Of a DNA stretch of 21,701 nt, positions 15,938 through 21,701 are shown one piece after another. Position 1 is the first letter of the stretch; every line of letters begins with the position of its first letter. The stretch lies in assembly GCA_016839955.1 (NCBI GenBank), contig JAEOTI010000691.1, positions 1 through 21,701 on the forward strand, written 5' to 3'. The notes under the pieces are model-generated. The model was not told the origin of the DNA. It saw only the letters and a list, made by a program, of their open reading frames with translations, and did no database searches. This DNA is from Candidatus Hodarchaeota archaeon. GTDB taxonomy: Archaea; Asgardarchaeota; Heimdallarchaeia; Hodarchaeales; YT1-057. The translations under genes and the position numbers were made by a program.

Positions 15938-16422
15938 ATGAAGCTTTTAGTCATTAGTTGATTGAGTTTATATGAGATCTTTATTGTAATTCACTTAAGA
16001 AAAAATTCTCTCATCTCACTTGATCAAATTTCTATTGAAAAACGTTTTATTAATTTAGAGTCAAATTCAGTATTATTATTAACTCCTAGTGAGCCTTTCT
16101 CACCTTTGTGTTTGATTGATGACTGCAATGTCATTTGGTGGAATACAGAAAGAGTATATAGTATTGTCTCTCCTACTCAAACAATATTTTGTAATGATTC
16201 GACCTTTTTATTCAATCTTTATATTGTCTTCTCGCAATTTATAATAACAAATCCTATTGAGATAAATTCACATTCTTAAATCATTATTTTGCATGTTTTA
16301 AGGATTTATTTGACATTCATTTTAATTTAAAGGTTCAAGAACAGGAAGATCAAAAGAATGGATTTTTGATATTTAAAAATTCTTTACAAGATTATATCTT
16401 TCTTATCATTGAAAATAATTGA
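15938..16422 (+). pseudogene. Decayed gene: in-frame TGA plus a frameshift
   Basis: ATG 15938 opens MKLLVIS, meets TGA at 15959-15961, and continues in frame from TTG 15962 for 105 residues (LSLYEIFIVIHL..., LLLTPSEPFSPLCLIDDC, VIWWNTERVYSIVSPTQ). Near 16258 coding character moves to another frame, which begins DKFTFLNHYFACFKDLFD right after a stop at 16258-16260 and runs to TGA 16420-16422. A single-base change near 16258-16262 would join the parts into a protein of about 160 residues. I read it as a gene with two lesions; product unknown. The 105-residue piece might still be translated from TTG. Selenocysteine readthrough of the TGA is not supported by any visible element. Confidence 0.4.
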
Positions 16423-16738
16423 TAAAAATGTTTTAATTAGTTTAAAATTGGCTGTAAATTTATTATACTAATAATAAAACTTAAAAATGCTGAATATATT
16501 ATATCATTCATCAAAATTAAATTTACATAAATTTTTATTCTTTTACACTACTCCAAACATAATAAGCAATTGTGGATTAATAGATCTATTTCAATTAAAA
16601 ATGTTCAGAAACTTAAATAAATTTCAATTAAAGGAGAAACTGATTTATATTTCCGAAATAAATAAATATATGTTTGATATCTAATAAGTCAGAGAGTTTA
16701 AGAACTCTTGTAAAGAAAATACGAAAGGTGATAAAAAT
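16423..16738. other. Very AT-rich gap with a doubtful 65-codon frame
   Basis: An ATG at 16487 opens 65 codons (to 16684) of Asn/Ile/Lys/Phe-rich sequence. A TATA-like TTTATTATAC lies about 30 bases upstream, which would fit a leaderless transcript, but the residue composition is what random AT-rich DNA gives. I do not call it as a gene. Confidence 0.3.
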
Positions 16739-16876
16739 ATGACAAGAAAATCAAACGACCAAAGGTCAGATGTCAAGAATCCAAATAATCCTGAGTTTAA
16801 AGAAGCTCAGAATAATCGTACCAATCAATTAAACCCCAATAATCCCGCGTTTCATTCCTCGAGAAGAAAAAAATGA
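16739..16876 (+). CDS. 45-residue NPNNP-repeat protein
   Basis: The product begins MTRKSNDQRSDV and consists of two copies of an ~18-residue unit: one with NDQRSDVKNPNNPEFKEA and one with NNRTNQLNPNNPAFHSS, ending SRRKK. AGGTGAT about 6 bases before the ATG is a perfect archaeal Shine-Dalgarno site, so the gene is expressed as a protein despite its size. Short Asn/Pro-rich proteins with R-x-N-Q-x-N-P-N-N-P units occur in bacteria and archaea without an assigned function, to my recollection. It is followed at once by a terminator hairpin. Confidence 0.7.
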   Translation: MTRKSNDQRSDVKNPNNPEFKEAQNNRTNQLNPNNPAFHSSRRKK

Positions 16877-16893
16877 TATTCTTCTCTTTTTTT
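16861..16893 (+). terminator. Hairpin plus T-tract terminator
   Basis: GAGAAGAA (16861-16868) pairs perfectly with TTCTTCTC (16879-16886) around a 10-base loop and is followed by a run of T. The stem overlaps the last codons of the 45-residue gene. Confidence 0.7.
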
Positions 16894-16894
16894 C

Positions 16895-16901
16895 TTTATA
16901 C
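16895..16901 (+). promoter_or_regulatory. TATA-like element for the 741/241 gene pair
   Basis: TTTATAC lies about 21 bases before the ATG at 16919, directly behind the preceding terminator. This fits a leaderless or nearly leaderless transcript; the spacing is slightly short. Confidence 0.4.
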
Positions 16902-16918
16902 TGATGGGTTGATAATAA

Positions 16919-19144
16919 ATGAAATTAACTGAACGCACTTATTGGCCTGCTTTACAGTATGATTTTCTTCGGATATTGAACAGTATTTTAAGCACAGAAG
17001 GAGCAATTCTAAAAGGGGATTTAGAATCACGACTTGAGGTTCAATATCTTTTAAGAAAATATATGGGGGATATTGTTGAAACTAGCAAAAAAACCCGTGT
17101 GAGTGATATAATAAAAGGATTAACAATAAGAGGTCGAGCAGGACCTTCTTTACTTCTTTATGAGAAAACTGGGAACAAAAACCAAAAGATTATCAGAGAA
17201 ATTTCTACAGAAGGCAAATCAATATTAGATAATGATGAGAAAAAGCATCTATCAAAGAAATTGAATGAGCATTATTTCTATCGTGAACTTTTGCATGTAA
17301 AAGAGAGATTAACTGATAATAATTTCCTTAAGGATTATAAAAACCAGACATCCTTGATACTCTCTCAAATTGATCAGTCACTACTTGCTTATTACGAATC
17401 CTATCCAGCTTATTATGATGAATATAACATTAATTTCTTTAAACAACTAACAATAGAAGAACTAGAACCATTGGTATTGGAATTACCTATTCCAACACTA
17501 TCACGACTTTGTTATATCTTATACCAACAAAAAAATCTATCTTTAAATCATTTCTTAGAAGTAATAATCAAGAATAACAAAGAAAAATGGACTGAAAGTG
17601 AATTTGACAATCTCTTTGAATTATATCTTTTACATTTTCTTATAAACGAAGATAAAAGAGATGAGATAGTAGAGTTATTTCAAGCAATAAAGGAATCTCA
17701 GAAATTATTTTATATAGCAAAATCCTTAAAATTTTTAAATCAATTTAGTAAAAGAGCTACAGAAGAATTTCTTGTATTAGTCCCCCCAAACTTCTATGAC
17801 ATAAAATTAGCTTCACAAACGTCTCGTTCATGGAGTTATTCTTATTTAGAATTTTTATCTGAAATATTTAAGATAAATTATGAGTTATATAGGGCTTTAA
17901 TTGATAAATTTTTATATAAAATTAATGGAAAACCAATAAAAGAAGTTTTTTCGATTCTAATCAAAATTTTTCACTTATATTCCTCTAAAAATGATTTTTA
18001 TTCTGACATTGATTTGTTAAAATACCTTGAAACATATATGAGTGATTGTTCAGATATTATATCTATTTTCTTCGAAATTGAGAATTTATTTAAGGAGATA
18101 AACTTATCAAAAGAAGAAATTAGCCAAATTAAAGATTTTCTTAAGGTTGAAACCGAGTTTCTTGAATCAGAGCATATGATTAACTTATTAAAGAATCTGA
18201 AATGGAGTATTTGGACTGAAGATAAGCTTATTTATCAGATAATTCAAGATATTAATCCTAAGTTTATTGTTAGCTCATTAACTTCAATTAAATCACCTCT
18301 TATAATGGGGGAAGTGTTAATGGGTTTAAACAAAGTTTCAAACTCAATAGCTCAAACTGTCTTAGATAAATTGGGCACTTCAAAGATATTAGACTATGTT
18401 AATCGATTTTCAAGCTTTGATGACTTCAGGTTTTTGCTCTACGGAGTTCGTGATGTAAACCCCTCATTTCTAGACATATTAGTAAATGAAATTCAAATAG
18501 CTGAAATCGTTCCATTGATTAAACCAGACCAGCTTAGTTTTTTTGCTTGGTTTTATGTCGAACTTCAAAAAGAACTACCAGAATTTACTTTAGAACTCTT
18601 TGAATTGTCAATCCAATCAATATATGAGAATTACAATCTGAACGGAATAAGTCAAGAATTTGCAATAATGATAGAGATTTTATGGAAAAATAATTGCTTA
18701 TCAAAAGATATAGTAGACGTACTAACACATAAAGACATTATTTCACTGTTTCCAGTTTGGAGTAAATTGGAATTTTTTCCTGATTTGATCCTATTACTCG
18801 ATGAGAATGTTCTTGTTAAATGGATTGAATCTCTTTCATATGATCAGAAATTAATCTATTGTCAATTAATTAAGGCAGAAAAGCAAGAAGAGTCTCAGAT
18901 TATATTAAGAAAAATCACTTTTCCTCAAAACTTGACAATTTGGCAAAATATATTTGATACGAGATCTATAAGGGCAACTCTGTCTTTTTTCGACAATCTA
19001 AAACTAGAATGGCTAAGAGAAACACATCCTAATGAGTATTCAATACTTCAAAAATTCATTCTTCATCTCAAACTTCGGGATCTGTTTGATTCAGGGATTT
19101 TATACTCACTAAAAATGACTAGACCTTTAGATTTAGAAATATAG
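16919..19144 (+). CDS. Unknown 741-residue helical protein
   Basis: Not recognised. Residues 1-115 may hold a winged-helix-like domain (LQYDFLRILNSILSTEG, VSDIIKGLTIRGRAGPS, LLLYEKTG, then ISTEGKSIL). The remaining ~620 residues are Leu/Ile/Glu/Lys-rich with no Walker, nuclease or membrane signature, and look like helical repeats or a solenoid. No Shine-Dalgarno is visible; ATG 16919 follows a TATA-like element. It is followed 13 bases later by the 241-residue gene. The large solenoid plus small partner layout resembles uncharacterised accessory or defence pairs, but this is only an architectural comparison. Confidence 0.62.
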   Translation: MKLTERTYWPALQYDFLRILNSILSTEGAILKGDLESRLEVQYLLRKYMGDIVETSKKTRVSDIIKGLTIRGRAGPSLLLYEKTGNKNQKIIREISTEGKSILDNDEKKHLSKKLNEHYFYRELLHVKERLTDNNFLKDYKNQTSLILSQIDQSLLAYYESYPAYYDEYNINFFKQLTIEELEPLVLELPIPTLSRLCYILYQQKNLSLNHFLEVIIKNNKEKWTESEFDNLFELYLLHFLINEDKRDEIVELFQAIKESQKLFYIAKSLKFLNQFSKRATEEFLVLVPPNFYDIKLASQTSRSWSYSYLEFLSEIFKINYELYRALIDKFLYKINGKPIKEVFSILIKIFHLYSSKNDFYSDIDLLKYLETYMSDCSDIISIFFEIENLFKEINLSKEEISQIKDFLKVETEFLESEHMINLLKNLKWSIWTEDKLIYQIIQDINPKFIVSSLTSIKSPLIMGEVLMGLNKVSNSIAQTVLDKLGTSKILDYVNRFSSFDDFRFLLYGVRDVNPSFLDILVNEIQIAEIVPLIKPDQLSFFAWFYVELQKELPEFTLELFELSIQSIYENYNLNGISQEFAIMIEILWKNNCLSKDIVDVLTHKDIISLFPVWSKLEFFPDLILLLDENVLVKWIESLSYDQKLIYCQLIKAEKQEESQIILRKITFPQNLTIWQNIFDTRSIRATLSFFDNLKLEWLRETHPNEYSILQKFILHLKLRDLFDSGILYSLKMTRPLDLEI

Positions 19145-19157
19145 CGAAGGAACTTCG

Positions 19158-19883
19158 ATGCCAATATCTTTATACTGGTTGAAATTTTGCTATCTCGATA
19201 CTGAATATATCAGACATGATCTAAAGACCCGTACTTCAGTAATTGATAGATTTGCAGCAGATAATATTACCCTTTTTAGCATTCAATATGCTATCTTTAA
19301 ATATAACACTCTTTGGGGAAGGATAAATCCGAAACTTACTGTATTAACACAGAAATCAAAGAAAAATGAATTTGATTTGTTGAATAAATTTCTTCCAACT
19401 TGGTTAAGATTTTTTGGAAATCCTACAAAAAAGAAAAGATTAATACCTCTCGGGTATGTTATACAAGCAGATCTACAAATTATTGCAAATAAATTTGCTC
19501 AATATCAATCAAAATTCCTTGAGAATGATCCTGATTTACCTCTAAATATTTTTAATCCTCTTCATGTGTTACAAGTGTCAAGATATTTTGATCTTGTGCA
19601 TTCTGCTCAATTATATTCTGGTCATCTCGATGTTAAATTACGAAACATGACAAAAAATGAGCATTTAGATGGAAACGAGACTAAGAATATAATTCTGAAG
19701 CTCTTGAATATTTCTACTAGAAATGAAGATAGAAAAGAATTGTCATCATTTTTTCAACGATATGTTCTTGAAGAATATCATGCAACTTTGAAGCTAATTC
19801 GGACTATTTCAAGCAGACTAAATCCAAGAAAAAAGAGTAAAATAAATAAGAAAAACATCAAGAAGAAATTGTATCAATCATAA
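19158..19883 (+). CDS. Unknown 241-residue basic-tailed partner protein
   Basis: Not recognised. The N-terminus reads MPISLYWLKFCYLDTEYIRHD, then a mixed region with HVLQVSRYFDLVHSAQLY; residues about 150-215 look helical with YVLEEYHATLKLI. The C-terminal 20 residues are strongly basic (RKKSKINKKNIKKK), suggesting nucleic-acid or membrane-surface contact. It lies 13 bases after the 741-residue gene and ends inside a terminator hairpin, so the two form one unit. Confidence 0.6.
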   Translation: MPISLYWLKFCYLDTEYIRHDLKTRTSVIDRFAADNITLFSIQYAIFKYNTLWGRINPKLTVLTQKSKKNEFDLLNKFLPTWLRFFGNPTKKKRLIPLGYVIQADLQIIANKFAQYQSKFLENDPDLPLNIFNPLHVLQVSRYFDLVHSAQLYSGHLDVKLRNMTKNEHLDGNETKNIILKLLNISTRNEDRKELSSFFQRYVLEEYHATLKLIRTISSRLNPRKKSKINKKNIKKKLYQS

Positions 19884-19905
19884 TTAGAAATCTAATTATT
19901 TTTTT
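19881..19905 (+). terminator. Hairpin plus T-tract terminator of the 741/241 unit
   Basis: TAATTAGA (19881-19888, including the stop codon) pairs with TCTAATTA (19891-19898) and is followed by seven T. The loop is tight, so the inner pair probably opens. It separates this unit from the convergent recombinase gene. Confidence 0.65.
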
Positions 19906-19919
19906 GATAAACTATCAGT

Positions 19920-20927
19920 TTAACTTCTAATTTTGCTATTGTTTCTTAATTGTTCTCGATACCGTTGTCGGGAAACTCTTTCTCTTTCTCTAAGATATTT
20001 TTGAGTTGTAATAACACTTTCATGTCCCAATGCATCTTGAACTAAATCTAGATCAACTTTCTTAACCGTTCGAGTAATGGTTGCAAAAGTTCTGCGAAGA
20101 TCATGAGCTGTAAACCAATATTTCTTCTTAAACTCCTTATATTCTTCCCTCTTTTCTCTGGTAAGGGAAAAAAAATCATTATGTAAATGTTCAGGAAGTG
20201 GGTGTACTATCTCTGACATTTTGTTATAATATCGATTGATAGCTGTGTAAGACGATTTCCCTCTGCTTGTAAAGAACACATAATCGTGATCTAGGTCATA
20301 ACCTGACAGAATTTTCAACCATGTTTTCCAGTGTTCAATATCTTCTTCTAGAATGGCTATTTTCCGAATTTTGTCCCCTTTTCCATGAATTTCTAAGTAC
20401 GGATCTTTCTTTTTCAAATTTATATGTTGTACCTGCAGCTCTGCGTACTCACTTGCTCTTAATCCATAATTTTCTCCTACCCAGAAGATCATCCTCAACT
20501 GAGGGTCACTGATTTTCTTATATACAAGATTAACCTCTTCAGGTGTAAGTGCTTTTGTTGTAGATTTGTTTTTTTCTAATCTGTACTTGTCTTCTAAAAA
20601 CTCTCTGTAGTGTTTTTCGCTCAAAATATCCCTGAAATACAACCATTTTACAAAACCCTTTATATTGTAGTATTTAGGTTTAATAGAAACTGAGGAATTG
20701 CCTTTTTCTCTTTGCTCTTGGATGAAGGCGCTCAAATCTTCTTTTAAGAGTTGTGAAAGGGCTTTTCCTCGCTTATTCATAAATTTTTCAAATTCTTGCA
20801 GGAAAAAACGATATTGTCGTAAGGTACGGGGTGATACATCAGATTTTTTCCACTCTAAATATCGTTCTATAAGAATATCATCTTTAAGTGTGTTTACTTT
20901 TCTTCTTTTTCTCTTTCTTGTACTCAT
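19920..20927 (-). CDS. Tyrosine recombinase/integrase
   Basis: 335 residues. The N-terminal SAM-like core-binding domain spans about 15-115 (YLEWKKSDVSPRTLRQYRFF). The catalytic domain has R157 (YGLRASEYAEL), the beta-hairpin lysine in GKGDK (183 or 186), H275-x2-R278 (AHDLRRTFA), H302 (LGHES) and nucleophile Y311 (TTQKYL). The set is complete, so it should be active. It cuts and rejoins DNA through a 3'-phosphotyrosine bond, integrating and excising an element or resolving dimers. Its ATG overlaps the stop of the upstream gene by 4 bases, so the partner is translationally coupled. XerA-like chromosome resolution is an alternative to integration. Confidence 0.92.
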   Translation of the reverse strand: MSTRKRKRRKVNTLKDDILIERYLEWKKSDVSPRTLRQYRFFLQEFEKFMNKRGKALSQLLKEDLSAFIQEQREKGNSSVSIKPKYYNIKGFVKWLYFRDILSEKHYREFLEDKYRLEKNKSTTKALTPEEVNLVYKKISDPQLRMIFWVGENYGLRASEYAELQVQHINLKKKDPYLEIHGKGDKIRKIAILEEDIEHWKTWLKILSGYDLDHDYVFFTSRGKSSYTAINRYYNKMSEIVHPLPEHLHNDFFSLTREKREEYKEFKKKYWFTAHDLRRTFATITRTVKKVDLDLVQDALGHESVITTQKYLRERERVSRQRYREQLRNNSKIRS

Positions 20928-21535
20928 TCTTTAGGTACACTCCAAATTAACTTTTTAAGACGCTTATTATACTTGATATCGTCCTGTTGTAAGAATTTAT
21001 ACACTAGATCGTAGTAAATCTTCTCTTCTCTCAGGTCAGCCTCCCATTCAGGAAATATCTGAATCAAATACTCTTCTAATTTATCGTAAGTGTCTAGTTT
21101 GGCAAGACCATTATATGAAAACAAATACTGTTCGATTTTGGCTAGTTTCTGCTCTTTTTCTAGGCTTTCTCCTCGTTCTATAATAGATTGGGCCATCATA
21201 TGAATATTTTGGAGTTCATTTTGAAGTCTATTGAATAGATTGGTCTCTAGTTCTTGTATATCTGCTTTTGTAATATATTCATTGGAAATTCTTGGTTTGT
21301 ATCCTTTTCCCTGTGTTTGATAGTCTTCTGTGATCTTATTGACAAAATAATTGGTTCTATTTTTGGCTAGTTTTAATTTATTGATATTATAATCTAGCAT
21401 CTCCTCTTGTTTGGTAGTCAATCTAAAATTTATGATTTTTTTATCTTTTCCTTCCCTTTCCGTTTTTTCTTCCCTTTTTGATGAAGTTTTATCACTCATT
21501 TTGATGACCAGCTTCTCTAAACAAAGTCTAGTCAT
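20924..21535 (-). CDS. RHH/coiled-coil partner of the recombinase
   Basis: 203 residues from ATG 21535, or 191 from the Met at 21499 (MSDKTSSKREEK). Residues 34-72 (IINFRLTTKQEEMLDYNINK, LAKNRTNYFVNKITEDY) resemble a ribbon-helix-helix domain as in mobilisation or accessory DNA-binding proteins. Residues about 88-140 are a coiled coil with QELETNLFNRLQNELQNI, and the C-terminal third is helical. It ends at the first codon of the recombinase (ATGA overlap). A likely role is accessory factor, excisionase or repressor of the recombinase operon. The TATA box near 21558 would put the transcript start close to 21530, so the second Met is a serious alternative. Confidence 0.68.
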   Translation of the reverse strand: MTRLCLEKLVIKMSDKTSSKREEKTEREGKDKKIINFRLTTKQEEMLDYNINKLKLAKNRTNYFVNKITEDYQTQGKGYKPRISNEYITKADIQELETNLFNRLQNELQNIHMMAQSIIERGESLEKEQKLAKIEQYLFSYNGLAKLDTYDKLEEYLIQIFPEWEADLREEKIYYDLVYKFLQQDDIKYNKRLKKLIWSVPKE

Positions 21536-21545
21536 AAGATAATGT

Positions 21546-21636
21546 AAAGCTCTTATAAAGCTTTTTATTAGTTAAACTAAAGATAAATGTCTTTTAGACT
21601 ATATAAAGCGAATCTAAAGCTTTTAATGAGTTAAGC
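21546..21636. repeat. 32-base imperfect direct repeat, two copies
   Basis: Copies at 21546-21577 and 21605-21636 match at 25 of 32 positions by my hand alignment. Both read AAAGC, six variable bases, TAAAGCTTTT, then AT.AGTTAA.C. The period of 59 bases is close to six helical turns of about 10 bases. Copy 1 overlaps the TATA box. Recombinase arm sites or operators for the RHH protein are the two readings. Confidence 0.55.
21554..21562 (-). promoter_or_regulatory. TATA box of the recombinase operon
   Basis: On the minus strand CTTTATAAG lies 20-30 bases before ATG 21535 and inside direct-repeat copy 1, so a protein bound to the repeat would block it. Confidence 0.5.
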
Positions 21637-21701
21637 GTTGGATATTGCATATCTGTTATATAAAAAAAGGAAAATATACAGAAAAACAAGGTTCTATGCA
21701 A

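Noticed and set aside
15959..15961. TGA read as selenocysteine in the decayed gene
   Set aside because: The frame also has a frameshift downstream, and no selenoprotein motif or convincing insertion-element hairpin was seen.
16487..16684. 65-codon frame in the AT-rich gap
   Set aside because: Composition is that of random AT-rich DNA; only a TATA-like element supports it.
21640..21701. tRNA or att site next to the recombinase operon
   Set aside because: The terminal bases have a GGTTC but no cloverleaf or conserved T-loop could be formed before the window ends.

Overview
This is an AT-rich window, most likely from an archaeon. The evidence is TATA-box-like promoters about 25-35 bases before several starts, Shine-Dalgarno sites of the AGGTGAT/GGAGG type, frequent TTG and GTG starts, an AbrB-type small regulator and a catalytically complete tyrosine recombinase. 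The lineage cannot be fixed from the sequence; an Asgard or other low-GC archaeal genome would fit. Most genes are regulators, nucleases, NTPases or proteins I do not recognise, with no housekeeping genes. That is the profile of an integrated mobile element or defence island.

Left part (1-7594, nearly all on the minus strand). A possible gene tail and an AT-rich gap precede a very large STAND-type NTPase (stop at 387). Read upstream of its first ATG, the same frame continues about 80 codons and encodes a PD-(D/E)XK nuclease-like domain. Upstream of it lies a compact three-gene unit: a HEPN-like protein (R-x4-H), a 61-residue zinc ribbon and a JAB/MPN (JAMM) metalloprotease-like protein. The JAB frame also extends well upstream of its first ATG, and the extension carries the E and H-x-H metal motif. 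Neither the STAND nor the JAB full frame contains ATG, GTG or TTG before the conserved domain begins.

Middle part (7733-11728, plus strand). A four-gene operon encodes a DNA-binding protein with a ribbon-helix-helix-like N-terminus and winged-helix regions, a GHKL (Hsp90/MutL/MORC-like) ATPase, a second winged-helix protein sharing an FPLKF motif with the first, and a 108-residue partner. The genes are 2-4 bases apart. The promoter region has A/T-tract inverted repeats around a clear TATA box, which suggests autoregulation. A convergent minus-strand winged-helix protein follows (11808-12833).

Small-gene region (13027-16876). An unknown 129-residue protein is followed by a chain of an AbrB-like 51-residue protein, a coiled-coil 60-residue protein overlapping it, an 88-residue protein with one possible membrane segment and a 558-residue protein with a DNA-binding domain at each end (a replication-initiator-like or regulatory candidate). 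Next come a decayed reading frame with an in-frame TGA and a frameshift, and a 45-residue protein built of two NPNNP repeats that ends in an intrinsic-terminator-like hairpin.

Right part (16919-21701). Two unrecognised genes (741 and 241 residues) form a transcription unit with a TATA-like element at one end and a hairpin/T-tract terminator at the other. They converge on a recombination module: a ribbon-helix-helix/coiled-coil protein translationally coupled to a tyrosine recombinase. A 32-base imperfect direct repeat overlaps the promoter of this module. The best candidates for undescribed systems are the HEPN-zinc ribbon-JAB unit beside the STAND nuclease, the winged-helix/GHKL operon, and the 741/241 pair.
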